From assembly GCA_012965515.1 (NCBI GenBank), contig DTSE01000008.1, positions 1 to 45,844 of the forward strand: a stretch of 45,844 nt of DNA. Direction: 5' to 3'. How positions within the stretch are numbered: the stretch's first letter is position 1; each line of letters opens with the position of its first letter. The notes beneath the pieces were generated by a model that ran no database searches, had not been told where the DNA came from, and saw only the letters and a program-made list of their open reading frames with translations. The DNA is from Candidatus Melainabacteria bacterium. Lineage in GTDB: Bacteria > Cyanobacteriota > Vampirovibrionia > Obscuribacterales > Obscuribacteraceae. The position numbers were made by a program, and so were the translations under genes. This document shows positions 8,069 through 16,516 of the stretch, piece after piece.

Positions 8069-10252
8069 GTGCCTATACAGAAGATATACAAGAGCGGCAT
8101 GCCTCTTGTTTGTTTTAGCTGTATTACTGTTTCTCTTGCATCAAGCTTTGGCTTGGCACCTGATGCAGTGGCAAAGCAAATTGGCGGGCCTGTCGAAAAG
8201 GCACAGCCTGTAATTACCCTTTCTCAGGTGCAGCCACTTGGCTCTCCGCTTGTTCCAGCAGCATCTCTGGCGTCGGTCAAACCTCGAACATCCGGAGCTG
8301 TCGCAAGACGGCCGTCATCGCCTGGAAGAGGAAAGAAAAAAGCAGCTATCGCCGATCACTATCGTTTGGGTTTGTCACTGAAGGCTAAGGGTGACGTAAA
8401 CAAGGCCCTCGTCGAATTTCTCAAAGCAACCCAGAAAAATCCTCGGCAGATAAACGCATTTTATGAGCAAGCTCTGATCTTCAGACAGCAAGGATATTTG
8501 AAGCTCGCAGATTCGTCACTCGAACAAGCTTTGCGTATCGCCAAATCTTCAACGAAAACATACGGGAAGAAAACTTCTCAAGCCGCAAAAATTTTCAACG
8601 AAAACGATCTGACTCGTATTCGACTTCTTCTTGCCACAGTCCGGCTCGAGCAAGGAAATGTCGGAAGCGCAGCTGAGGAACTGTCGCGCTCGTTGGGCAT
8701 TACCCTAACATTGCCGAACAAAGAGGCAGAAGGCGAAATAGCATCCGATCGGGAGCCGAATTCTCCTACGACTATTTTGCAGCTCCACCCGCAGGTCGAG
8801 GAAGGGCGGCAGAAAGAAGTCAAAAAGAAAAAACCACAGCCGGCGCCAATCGCCAGGGTTAATGAAGACGATTTGTGGTCCGAACCTGGAGATACGAAAA
8901 CGGCCAGCGCAGCCGCAACAATCACACAGACGACGGCAGCGCTTGCAGAACCAGAGAAAGAGACGCCAGCGGATGCGACTGTGTCTGCGCTGCTGAGAGA
9001 AGGGATCGCCGGTTTAAAAGAACACGTTTTCAATCCACTTTCTATTCTCGGGATTCCACGGATCTCAGTGGACACAGAAAAAGCTGACCCAGGAAAGAAG
9101 GAAAAGCAGACGCGCCGCTCTTTCTGGAGCGAAACCAAACGCAGAGCGGCAGAACGAGCAGAGAAAGCAGCCCAGGAGCGAAAGCTTGCTGCAGAAAAGA
9201 GACGCGCAGAGCAGGAGCGCATTGCAGAAGAAAAACTTCTTGCGCAAGAAAAGAAAATCGCCGCGGCAAAAGCACTTGCAGAAGCGAAGAAACTAGCGGC
9301 AGAGCAAAAGTTGGCCGAAATAAAACGCCTGAGAGAAGAGAAGAAGCTTGCCCAAGAAAAACGAATTGCCGACGCCGAGAAATCCGCTGAAGAAAATGCA
9401 CCGGACAAGAAGAAAAAGCGCCTGGGTTGGCTAGAAAAGCACCTTTCGCTTACACCCGACCAAGACGAAACAGCGACAAAGCGGAGCAATCATGAGGACT
9501 CTTCGGAAATTGCTGAGGACAAAACCAAGAGCCCTGAATCAAAAGAAATAACAATCGCAGACCGGCGCAAGGCGCAAAGAGCAGAACGCTTGGAGGAAAC
9601 TCAGGACAAGGTCTTTGCCCGGGAAGAAAGCAAAGAAGACAAAGACGATGTCGTCTATACATCTAAAACTGCTGCGCTCACCTTTACGCCAGAACACACG
9701 GCTTCCGCACTCTCTAATGGTGAAGATTCCGGCGATTCCGTCGAGGGTGGCTCCTTCAGCCTGACGATGCCACCGGCAATTACTAAGCGCATCTCGCTTG
9801 TAGCCGCCCTTCTCTCAGCTTTCAACCATGAAGAAAGGCACAGCACAGCAGAAAAGCCACCAGAGAAGCCCGTAGACCCCATTGACGCAAGACTCAAGTA
9901 TTTGGCTGAGCATGGTACTTCCTCTCTAAAGGAAGGCGAAGCTTTCATGTTTTCAGAAGAAAGCGGCGAAGCAACACTATTTATGGGCAATGGAGAAGTG
10001 ATTAGGCGGACCATCGCCATAGCGCGCGGCCATGAAGAAGTGGCAAAACTTCGCCGCCCGGACATACTCATCCCGGAAGAACTAATCTACAATCTAGCTT
10101 TAATGGCAAAGATTTTGCCCAAGCAGGACGAACCGAAAGAATCAGAGATCAGCGTGGAGCAAAAGGAAACAGCTCCCACACTGAAGATGCCGGAAATTCT
10201 AGGCAAGCCTCACTCATTCACTGATTGGCTTAGGGACGTTCTGAATCTGTAG
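8069..10252 (+). CDS. Exported TPR protein with a long charged helix
   Basis: This 727-residue protein has no single family that I recognise. A signal-peptide-like segment (about residues 10-35, PLVCFSCITVSLASSFGLAP) is followed by a TPR-like pair near 95-150 (LGLSLKAKGDVNKALVEFLK, then INAFYEQALIFRQQGYLKLA). Residues about 340-470 are an almost continuous Glu/Lys/Ala helix (AEQERIAEEKLLAQEKK type), either a coiled coil or a single alpha-helix. The C-terminal 120 residues are more globular and contain LKEGEAFMFSEESGEATLFM. The start is GTG 8069 with GAGG seven bases upstream. The rhomboid-TPR gene begins 21 bases after its stop, so the two are probably co-transcribed and may work together at the membrane. 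The long antisense open frame through this gene is a composition artefact. Confidence 0.75.
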   Translation: MPIQKIYKSGMPLVCFSCITVSLASSFGLAPDAVAKQIGGPVEKAQPVITLSQVQPLGSPLVPAASLASVKPRTSGAVARRPSSPGRGKKKAAIADHYRLGLSLKAKGDVNKALVEFLKATQKNPRQINAFYEQALIFRQQGYLKLADSSLEQALRIAKSSTKTYGKKTSQAAKIFNENDLTRIRLLLATVRLEQGNVGSAAEELSRSLGITLTLPNKEAEGEIASDREPNSPTTILQLHPQVEEGRQKEVKKKKPQPAPIARVNEDDLWSEPGDTKTASAAATITQTTAALAEPEKETPADATVSALLREGIAGLKEHVFNPLSILGIPRISVDTEKADPGKKEKQTRRSFWSETKRRAAERAEKAAQERKLAAEKRRAEQERIAEEKLLAQEKKIAAAKALAEAKKLAAEQKLAEIKRLREEKKLAQEKRIADAEKSAEENAPDKKKKRLGWLEKHLSLTPDQDETATKRSNHEDSSEIAEDKTKSPESKEITIADRRKAQRAERLEETQDKVFAREESKEDKDDVVYTSKTAALTFTPEHTASALSNGEDSGDSVEGGSFSLTMPPAITKRISLVAALLSAFNHEERHSTAEKPPEKPVDPIDARLKYLAEHGTSSLKEGEAFMFSEESGEATLFMGNGEVIRRTIAIARGHEEVAKLRRPDILIPEELIYNLALMAKILPKQDEPKESEISVEQKETAPTLKMPEILGKPHSFTDWLRDVLNL

Positions 10253-10273
10253 AACACCGCTCGGGAACCGACT

Positions 10274-11980
10274 TTGGAAAGCGGCAACGAAAAGGCTAAA
10301 TCAGGATACATAACTCCAGCGACCGGCGCGATCATCGCGGCGAATATCATCGTGTTTGCTGTGATGGCGGTCTTTACCGGTACCGAAGCAATTTCCGGAC
10401 CTAACAACCAAGTCTTGTTGAACTTTGGGGCAGACCAGGGCGTCAGAGCCATGAACGGCGAGTACTGGCGCATTATCACGAACATCTTTGTCCATCTCGG
10501 TCTGCTGCATATCTTCATGAACATGTGGATTTTCGCCGTGATGGGCCCGAACGTCGAGAGAATCTATGGAAGTCTCAAATTCCTGCTTGCTTACGGTTTC
10601 GCCGGAGTCATTGCTTCTCTCACCAGCATCTACATGCATCCTTACAATATTTCGGCCGGCGCATCTGGAGCCGTTTTTGGAATATTTGGATTGTGGTTTG
10701 GTTTTCTGCTCGCCAACAAAAAGGTACTTCAAGAAAACTTCGTCAAAGACAACATGAAAAGCGCAGTTGTCTTTTTGATCATGGTTTTGGCAAGCGGATT
10801 TATGCGCAGCGGAATCGACAATGCCGCCCACGTTGGTGGAGTAGTGGCCGGCTTTATGTGCGGCTTCTTTCTCTGCCCTGTTTTTCCCGGCGACCCACCA
10901 TGGAGAAAGAAAGATTTTCTCGGAATCGTATTGATGCTCGCTGTAGGATACGGTGCATTTTATTTCGCAAACCAGAGAACGCATCAACTCATCAAAAGCC
11001 AGAGTGTTGCATTGTCTCCAGCGGATCTTAAAGAACCGACGGCACTTTTGAAAAACAACAAACTTTCGGAAGCTGTCAAAGCACTCGATTCACTTCTGCA
11101 GAAAAGTCCGAATGACCCAAGAGCGCACTATCTGCGCGCCCTGGCCTATGCAAATCTTCGAGAAGATGGAAAGGCTCTTGCCGACATAGATGAGACTTTG
11201 AAAGTATGGCCCGATAGAGCACCGGCGCTGCAGTTCAGGACCGAGAGACTGATTAACCTTGGACGCTTTCAGGAAGCTTTGAAGAGCGCAGATAAAGCAA
11301 TTGCAGCGGCTCCGAACGACAGCATGGGTTACATGATGAGATCATCCATTTACGACCGTTTGGACGATGTTTCAAAATCACTTGAGGACAGCACTGAAGC
11401 CGTCAGACTGGCACCCAACAACGCCAATGCGTTTAGTCACCGAGGCTATTCATATATGAATCTCGGGCTGTGCGATGACGCACTGAAGGACTTTTCAACA
11501 GCACTGCAACTGGACAAAAATTTAGTCGGGGCTATGAATGGGCGCATGTTCGCATACTTCATGCAATCGGACTACATAGAATGCGATAGACAAGCCATGG
11601 AAACACTTGCCAAAGTTGGGATGAAAGATCCTTGCGCACCATATGCGGTGATTATGGCAGCCATTTGCCGCAAACAACTTGGACATATTCCGGAAAGAAT
11701 TGCTCTAGTTAATCAGTCCGCACAAATCTTTGATGCAAAAAAATGGCCATACCCGATTATTCAGTTCATGAACGGACAACTGAGTCCTGCTGCGGTTTTC
11801 CAGCTGGCAACAGACAACGATAAAATGACTGAAGCTAAGACTTACATTGCCTTTGATCTTCTCGCCGACAACAAAGGTGCAGAAGCGAGTCCAATGATCG
11901 TCTGGGTCAAAGAGCATGGAAATAAAACTTTCAATGAGTACGATCTGGTCAGCGCCCTTCTCAACAAAATGAAGAAGTAG
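10274..11980 (+). CDS. Rhomboid intramembrane serine protease with C-terminal TPRs
   Basis: This 568-residue membrane protein is a rhomboid protease in its first 235 residues. The catalytic dyad is visible as Ser131 in GASGAVFG and His186 in AAHVGGVVAG, with the supporting loop HIFMNMW before it. Six or seven membrane segments are apparent. Residues about 250-470 form TPR units (for example ARAHYLRALAYANLREDGKA-type and NAFSHRGYSYMNLGLCDDAL). The same layout is known from Bacillus YqgP/GluP, which cleaves membrane proteins and works with FtsH in quality control. The start is a TTG at 10274 without a strong ribosome site, 21 bases after the previous gene. Substrates are unknown; the TPRs probably bind a cytoplasmic partner. 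Confidence 0.92.
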   Translation: MESGNEKAKSGYITPATGAIIAANIIVFAVMAVFTGTEAISGPNNQVLLNFGADQGVRAMNGEYWRIITNIFVHLGLLHIFMNMWIFAVMGPNVERIYGSLKFLLAYGFAGVIASLTSIYMHPYNISAGASGAVFGIFGLWFGFLLANKKVLQENFVKDNMKSAVVFLIMVLASGFMRSGIDNAAHVGGVVAGFMCGFFLCPVFPGDPPWRKKDFLGIVLMLAVGYGAFYFANQRTHQLIKSQSVALSPADLKEPTALLKNNKLSEAVKALDSLLQKSPNDPRAHYLRALAYANLREDGKALADIDETLKVWPDRAPALQFRTERLINLGRFQEALKSADKAIAAAPNDSMGYMMRSSIYDRLDDVSKSLEDSTEAVRLAPNNANAFSHRGYSYMNLGLCDDALKDFSTALQLDKNLVGAMNGRMFAYFMQSDYIECDRQAMETLAKVGMKDPCAPYAVIMAAICRKQLGHIPERIALVNQSAQIFDAKKWPYPIIQFMNGQLSPAAVFQLATDNDKMTEAKTYIAFDLLADNKGAEASPMIVWVKEHGNKTFNEYDLVSALLNKMKK

Positions 11981-12119
11981 CGGGACAAGAATAAGGGCTG
12001 ATGCGGCTTTGAAGGTTTAATGTCAAGCATTTGAACTTTTTGCCCGCAAATTACGTTTCTACACTTGTGAGGCAAATTTTGCCTTGCAATGTAGACGGAT
12101 TTTCACAAGGAGATGACCT

Positions 12120-12410
12120 ATGAAAAATACAACAAAGAAACTCCTCATTGTCGGCACCGCTTTGTCCATCCTTCTAATCGCCGCGCAGGAAGTGCAAGCG
12201 GGCGGATTGCACGATGTCCGCACTGAAGCTTCAGGGGCTATGGACTGGGATAACTCAGCAATGAGTGAACCAAAACTTGGTTCCAACAACTCAGGCAAAC
12301 ATCCTCGCAAAAAGTTTGTCGCTCAAAAGAAGAGAAAGTCTTCAAAAAATAAAAGGACGAAAGATCGCACTACAAGCAATGTTTGGATGTTCGAAGGAAA
12401 GAAAACCTAG
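12120..12410 (+). CDS. Small basic exported protein
   Basis: This 96-residue protein has a clear signal peptide (about residues 1-27, KKLLIVGTALSILLIAAQEVQA) and a short acidic-to-polar middle (TEASGAMDWDNS). The C-terminal half is strongly basic (KKRKSSKNKRTKDR). AAGGAG lies 8 bases before ATG 12120, which fixes the start. No family is recognised. Basic tails of this kind could bind cell wall, nucleic acid or acidic polysaccharide outside the cell, but this is a guess. It stands alone, 139 bases after the rhomboid gene. Confidence 0.65.
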   Translation: MKNTTKKLLIVGTALSILLIAAQEVQAGGLHDVRTEASGAMDWDNSAMSEPKLGSNNSGKHPRKKFVAQKKRKSSKNKRTKDRTTSNVWMFEGKKT

Positions 12411-12473
12411 CAATGTCTGCTAGGGAATTCAAACGCACACAATTGCTCTGAAACTCCAAAACGGCCTAGCCCA

Positions 12474-12494
12474 AACTGCGCGCAGTTTTTCTTC
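12474..12494. terminator. Possible bidirectional terminator between convergent genes
   Basis: A short palindrome (AACTGCG/CGCAGTT) is followed by TTTTTCTT on the plus strand. It lies between the small exported protein and the convergent hydrolase. With a 4-base loop only five base pairs remain, so it is a weak terminator at best. Confidence 0.35.
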
Positions 12495-12514
12495 AAACGC
12501 GGACAATCAGCCGG

Positions 12515-13252
12515 CTATTCATCCAAGTGTTGTTGCAACCACTTGTTAAAACTATCGTATTGCAAATCCATGAAATTATGACCGCTCCACTCGTAAATCT
12601 TCAACGTGGACTGGGGCAGCGCCTTATGGATGTGCTCTACATAAACGCATGGCGCTACTGGATCAAACCTTCCGACAGAAAGATGAACGGGACAATTCAC
12701 GTTGATTTTGCGGTCGACAAAATTGACGCCGCCAAAATTTTCGACAATCTGTTCGAGCGTATGCGGCTTTGTCTCCAGCAAGGTTCGTTCACGCCAGGCA
12801 AGTTTGTCACCGAGCTCCAGAGCTTGCAATTTTGGAAAAGCACCCTTAAGAAACCAGCGAAAGGCAACTTCCATCGGCTTCAGTACGCGTCCCGGCAGCG
12901 AGGCAGCAAAAACTCTCTGCACCATCTCCGGATGTCGCTCTGCAATCGTGATAGACAAAATCGAACCAAGCGAATGTCCGATGAAAACAATAGGTAAATT
13001 GAGATCGAGGGTTTGCAGAGTTTCCATAACGTCTGCAAGGTGGACTTCGAGGTCCGTTGTATCAAACGGTTCTTCACTGAGCCCGTGTCCGCGCAGATCA
13101 AGAGCGTAAGCACGGTGTCCTCGCTTATGCAAAAACTCCAATTGCTTGGTCCACATCTCACCGTTTGATCCGGTGCCGTGGATCAAAACCACGTCAGGAT
13201 GAGTCTTTGTTTGCTTGAAGTCGGACTCGTATGTGCGAACGTGCAGTTTCAT
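12515..13252 (-). CDS. Alpha/beta hydrolase
   Basis: This 245-residue cytoplasmic hydrolase shows the full alpha/beta hydrolase set: oxyanion HGTG (25-28), nucleophile elbow GHSLG with Ser94, acid Asp197 in GRFDPVAP and His225 in SGHNFM. It has no signal peptide. The family covers esterases, lipases, thioesterases and C-C hydrolases, and the sequence alone does not choose between them. The gene starts 45 bases after the stop of the glycolipid synthase on the same strand, so the two probably share an operon. That suggests a lipid or acyl substrate. Confidence 0.88.
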   Translation of the reverse strand: MKLHVRTYESDFKQTKTHPDVVLIHGTGSNGEMWTKQLEFLHKRGHRAYALDLRGHGLSEEPFDTTDLEVHLADVMETLQTLDLNLPIVFIGHSLGSILSITIAERHPEMVQRVFAASLPGRVLKPMEVAFRWFLKGAFPKLQALELGDKLAWRERTLLETKPHTLEQIVENFGGVNFVDRKINVNCPVHLSVGRFDPVAPCVYVEHIHKALPQSTLKIYEWSGHNFMDLQYDSFNKWLQQHLDE

Positions 13253-13297
13253 TTTTCACAGGACACTGGGCAAATTAGCTTGCACGTCGGGTGCAAT

Positions 13298-14566
13298 CTA
13301 GGTGGTCTGTCCCTGCGAAATATCGAGCATCGCATGCTTACCGTACTCGGCTCGCACGGGCTCTCTGATGCTGCCTGAGGCAGGATCGAAAACAGGCGAA
13401 AAGCCCGGATCGCAGAAACCAAGGATCATTCTAGCAATATCGTAAACCGCTTCGGTACGATCAAGGCTGTAACGCGTCGGCAACTTGTAATGCTGGCGAT
13501 CTGCTATCGGGGTGAAATTCTCGACAATGTCCAGGATGTCTTCCGGTTTCTCGACTTTGTATGCCAGATTCTCTTTGACGAGAAGCTGAACGGTGCCCAA
13601 TTCCTGGGGCATCGGCTTGGTGATGGTATCGAAGACCAGAGGCAGTTTTTTGGAGATTGCCTCAAATGTAGTCAGTCCACCCGCTTTCGTGACCATCAAG
13701 TCGACATGGGACATGATGTCAGCCATTCTGTCGTAGTAAGGCATTACTGCAGTCGGGACAGGGCTCTGTGCGGCTGCATTCTTGACCTTGTTATAGAGCT
13801 CTTCATTGCGACCACACAGGAAAATGATTTGAATGTCCTTCTTGGTCTTGCTCAACTGGTGATACATGTCGAGCATGTTTCCGCCGCCGGCCCAGCCGGA
13901 ATTGAGGAATATGGTCGTGCGTTCGGCATCGAGTCCGAGCGACTCCATGAATTCTTTGCGGGAAGTAAGCGGTGGCTTCAAGAACTGAGGGTTGACGGGC
14001 ATTCCGACAATTCGAATCTTTTCGGCAGGTACTCCCCACTCAACCAACTGCTGTTTGGAGAGGGAGTTAGGAACAACCGTCAAAGCGGCATCCGGGCAAG
14101 CCCATCCGCGCCAGAAGTTGCCGTTGGGATCTGTGACGACTGTCAATAGTTTGACTCTGTCCGCCATGCCGAGATCCTGGAGGACTCTGGCTACATATTG
14201 ATTGGTCATCGGGTGAACCGAAACAATCACGTCCGGCTCGGATTCGGCAAAAAGCTTGCTCAGATAGCGTTTTACGATCAGGTAGCCGAGTTCGGAATCG
14301 TTCGGTTTAAAGGTCTGGATGAACCAGAAGTAGTACTTCATCCACTCCTGTTTATGACCCAAGAGGTAGTTGTAAAGCTCTACAAACTTTTTGTTTATGG
14401 GGTGGCTCTTTTCAACAATCGTGTCAGAACTCAGATCAAATGAGTATCCGCGGGAATCGCGCGCAATCAATTCTTTCACCGCCGCGTCGATGGCGTTGAC
14501 GGCACTCCTGTGCCCACCTCCGGTATCGGAGTAGAAGAATGTGATGCGGAAATTGGACTTCGCCAT
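13298..14566 (-). CDS. MGDG-synthase-type glycosyltransferase (diacylglycerol glycosyltransferase-like)
   Basis: This 422-residue GT28-type protein resembles the MGDG synthase/UgtP group that transfers a sugar from a UDP-sugar to diacylglycerol at the membrane face. The N-terminal lipid-acceptor motif is YSDTGGGHRSA; VSVHPMTN and VVTDPNG follow. The donor half has GMPVNPQF, FLNSGWAGGGNML and the sugar-nucleotide site KAGGLTTFEA. Length fits plant MGD1-type and bacterial processive enzymes. The frame opens at TTG 14584, but ATG 14566 (MAKSNFR) is preferred with a weak GAG upstream. It is divergent from the lipase-like gene and followed by an alpha/beta hydrolase. The sugar and acceptor are not fixed by sequence; a galactolipid or glucolipid is most likely. 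Confidence 0.88.
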   Translation of the reverse strand: MAKSNFRITFFYSDTGGGHRSAVNAIDAAVKELIARDSRGYSFDLSSDTIVEKSHPINKKFVELYNYLLGHKQEWMKYYFWFIQTFKPNDSELGYLIVKRYLSKLFAESEPDVIVSVHPMTNQYVARVLQDLGMADRVKLLTVVTDPNGNFWRGWACPDAALTVVPNSLSKQQLVEWGVPAEKIRIVGMPVNPQFLKPPLTSRKEFMESLGLDAERTTIFLNSGWAGGGNMLDMYHQLSKTKKDIQIIFLCGRNEELYNKVKNAAAQSPVPTAVMPYYDRMADIMSHVDLMVTKAGGLTTFEAISKKLPLVFDTITKPMPQELGTVQLLVKENLAYKVEKPEDILDIVENFTPIADRQHYKLPTRYSLDRTEAVYDIARMILGFCDPGFSPVFDPASGSIREPVRAEYGKHAMLDISQGQTT

Positions 14567-14628
14567 AGTGATCTCGCTTTCCAACGGGTTCTATTTCTGT
14601 CGATAATTTGTTAATGTGGTTCTAATTT

Positions 14629-16095
14629 ATGGCTTTTTCAGCCATTAGTAAGGGGCTTCCACTAACCGGTAACTACGCTATGCGCCAACGTGCAAGATTT
14701 CAAACCGTCTTGGCAACCACCGCCTTGACAGCGGTGACGTTCTCATCACCTTCCTTGGGGGCTGAGACTGCAAAGAAAATGTTGACCAGCTCCGCTGAAA
14801 AGTTCGAAGCTGTTCAGCCCGTATTGCAGCCCACACTGCTTCCCATGCCCACATTGAAGCAGCTGCGTGTGAAGCCGGAAGTAGCGACTCTGTACGAATA
14901 CGATAGTTCCCCCCTTGGTGATCGCCAGCCATTACTCATGGTACACGGGCTTCACGGGGAAACGCATCGCAATTTTCGCTGGTCGAAGGTCGTCAAGCAC
15001 ATAAAGGAAGACCAGCAGCTCGACAAGCAGTTCAAAATTTATTTCGCACGTTATTCCACATCCGATAAATTGGAAAAAACCGTCCCTGAGCTGCGCAATG
15101 TAATCTCAAAGCTTTACTCAATTGCGAACAACCGCCCCATCACGATGATGGCCCTGAGCATGGGCGGCAACGTCGCCTATGAAGCATTCGCAGACAAAGA
15201 CACCGAAGACAAGATCAAGCTTTTCATGGCCTTTGGCGTACCTTTCCATGGTTCGCCACTCTTTTCTACAGATTGGCTGCAGTATGGCGTGTATAAGAAC
15301 CTCTGCTTCCCGTGGACCCGTATCGACCACAGCATTGCCTACCGCGTTTACTTCAAGCGCAATGCAGTGCTGATGACCGACTTGCGCTGGGACAATGCCG
15401 ACACGAGCGTTCCGGAAGTTGGCTACTTCAAGTCGAGATTGCCTTTCGGACCTAGCGGCAAGCTCACTGTTGCGGATGCAGAAAACAGAACCCTTCTGGC
15501 ATTAAACGCCCGGCCAGTCAACAAAAAGAAAATCGTTGCCTACGGCGGTTACTTGCTCAATCCGTATTTGATGCCGAAGGCAGAACGCTTTATTGAGCGT
15601 GGCGTCATGGCGCCATATACCTTCTTTACGCTGAAAGTGCCGTCACACTTTGCCTTGGAGCATCCCGTCCTGCGGATGCTCAATCGCGAAATCACTACGG
15701 TCGTCTGCAATCCATCAGCAACGGAAAAAGCGAAGACCAAGTTTGTATACGGTCTAAACGACGGTATTACGCCTCTGCAGAGCGCGCTTTGTTTGCCTAA
15801 TTCAGTGATTGGTTCGGTCCCTCTGGCTAAAGAAGCCGACGTCGCCAACATCAAATCACTCACAGATGTGCGCACCGCTCGTGTCTTCCGCAACATCGAT
15901 CACCTTACTTTCATTGATGGATACAAGCCTTTGCGCGGAACCAAACATTTGAAAGATCAGCTGAATCCGACGGAAGGCAATCGCACGATCTTCGATTGGA
16001 TCGCGCTTGATTTGAAGCGTTCGCTAGACGATCAAAGCAAGTTGGCTCGTGAAGGCGAAGCTGAGCCGGCTGCGCCGAAGACCGAAACTGACTAA
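14629..16095 (+). CDS. Exported lipase-like alpha/beta hydrolase
   Basis: This protein of up to 488 residues belongs to the alpha/beta hydrolase superfamily, close in style to PGAP1/lipase-type enzymes. It has MVHGLHGETHRNFRW (oxyanion region) and the nucleophile Ser177 in MALSMGGN. A likely acid lies in YGLNDGITPL and the His in NIDHLTFIDG. A signal peptide is best seen if translation starts at ATG 14680 (MRQRARFQTVLATTALTAVT); ATG 14629 would add 17 residues. Neither start has a good ribosome site. It is divergent from the glycolipid synthase by about 60 bases, so it may remodel or degrade envelope lipids. That link is only an inference. Confidence 0.82.
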   Translation: MAFSAISKGLPLTGNYAMRQRARFQTVLATTALTAVTFSSPSLGAETAKKMLTSSAEKFEAVQPVLQPTLLPMPTLKQLRVKPEVATLYEYDSSPLGDRQPLLMVHGLHGETHRNFRWSKVVKHIKEDQQLDKQFKIYFARYSTSDKLEKTVPELRNVISKLYSIANNRPITMMALSMGGNVAYEAFADKDTEDKIKLFMAFGVPFHGSPLFSTDWLQYGVYKNLCFPWTRIDHSIAYRVYFKRNAVLMTDLRWDNADTSVPEVGYFKSRLPFGPSGKLTVADAENRTLLALNARPVNKKKIVAYGGYLLNPYLMPKAERFIERGVMAPYTFFTLKVPSHFALEHPVLRMLNREITTVVCNPSATEKAKTKFVYGLNDGITPLQSALCLPNSVIGSVPLAKEADVANIKSLTDVRTARVFRNIDHLTFIDGYKPLRGTKHLKDQLNPTEGNRTIFDWIALDLKRSLDDQSKLAREGEAEPAAPKTETD

Positions 16096-16167
16096 CAACT
16101 GGATCAGTCGATAGCATCTGGACTGGACCAGACTAAGTACTCTTCAGTTTTCCAATTTCACAAACTA

Positions 16168-16196
16168 TTGACGCCTGCCGGAGGCGGCGGTAGCAT
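16168..16196 (+). promoter_or_regulatory. Candidate promoter of the AspRS leader
   Basis: TTGACG (16168-16173) and TAGCAT (16191-16196) are spaced by 17 bases, matching 5 of 6 and 4 of 6 consensus positions. Transcription would start near 16203 and cross the Asn-rich leader peptide and terminator before the synthetase gene. Confidence 0.5.
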
Positions 16197-16275
16197 TCAG
16201 CAAAGAGGGCGCCTAAAGTGCGCTCGTCTATTCCACATATATGTGGATTTTGCGCCTATCACTCTAGGTAATTTG

Positions 16276-16425
16276 ATGCCGGTACATCCCACCACCGCAA
16301 AAGCGCCTTCCCGCCAATCTCTTAAGGGTTTGGCCAGCGCCGCATCGCTTGTCTTCGTCGCCAACAACAATAATAACGACAATGATAATAATCGCTTCTT
16401 GCGGTTAGTAAGGCGGCGCACCTAG
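16276..16425 (+). CDS. Asn/Asp-rich leader peptide (attenuator)
   Basis: A 49-codon frame opens at ATG 16276, with a weak AGG-type ribosome site 7 bases upstream. Codons 30-39 (bases 16363-16392) are eight Asn and two Asp codons, ending with Arg. The frame stops at 16423-16425, 31 bases before an intrinsic terminator and about 90 bases before an aspartyl-tRNA synthetase. This is the classic layout of ribosome-mediated transcription attenuation: scarce charged tRNA(Asn) or tRNA(Asp) would stall the ribosome on the run. The nine bases TTCTTGCGG (16396-16404), four bases past the run, can pair with the terminator's left arm and so act as antiterminator. A longer frame from TTG 16168 overlaps the promoter and is less likely. 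Confidence 0.75.
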   Translation: MPVHPTTAKAPSRQSLKGLASAASLVFVANNNNNDNDNNRFLRLVRRRT

Positions 16426-16490
16426 TAAAACAGGCAACGACCCAAAAGCTTTACGACCGCAAGAATCAAGGTTCTTGCGGTTTTTCTTTT
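16396..16490 (+). promoter_or_regulatory. Antiterminator/terminator switch of the AspRS attenuator
   Basis: Three segments compete. Segment 2 is TTCTTGCGG at 16396-16404 inside the leader frame. Segment 3 is CCGCAAGAA at 16457-16465. Segment 4 is TTCTTGCGG at 16472-16480. Segments 3 and 4 form a perfect 9-bp hairpin with a 6-base loop, followed by TTTTTCTTTT. Segments 2 and 3 can pair just as perfectly, giving an antiterminator. Segment 2 is a 9-base identical copy of segment 4. Confidence 0.75.
16457..16490 (+). terminator. Intrinsic terminator (attenuator) before the AspRS gene
   Basis: A 9-bp perfect stem (16457-16465 with 16472-16480) and a T-rich tract (16481-16490) end 26 bases before the synthetase start codon. 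Lying inside the transcript leader rather than after a gene, it fits an attenuator. It would also end any read-through from the upstream lipase-like gene. Confidence 0.85.
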
Positions 16491-16516
16491 ACAACAAAAA
16501 CCAAAGGAGTAAGGTC

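Noticed and set aside
8578-9489. 303-residue open frame on the minus strand, Ser/Phe/Ala-rich
   Set aside because: It is the antisense shadow of the Glu/Lys/Ala-rich helix of the TPR protein; low complexity and no ribosome site.
10301-10987. 228-residue minus-strand frame in the rhomboid gene
   Set aside because: The plus strand has clear rhomboid catalytic motifs; the minus frame has no recognisable domain.
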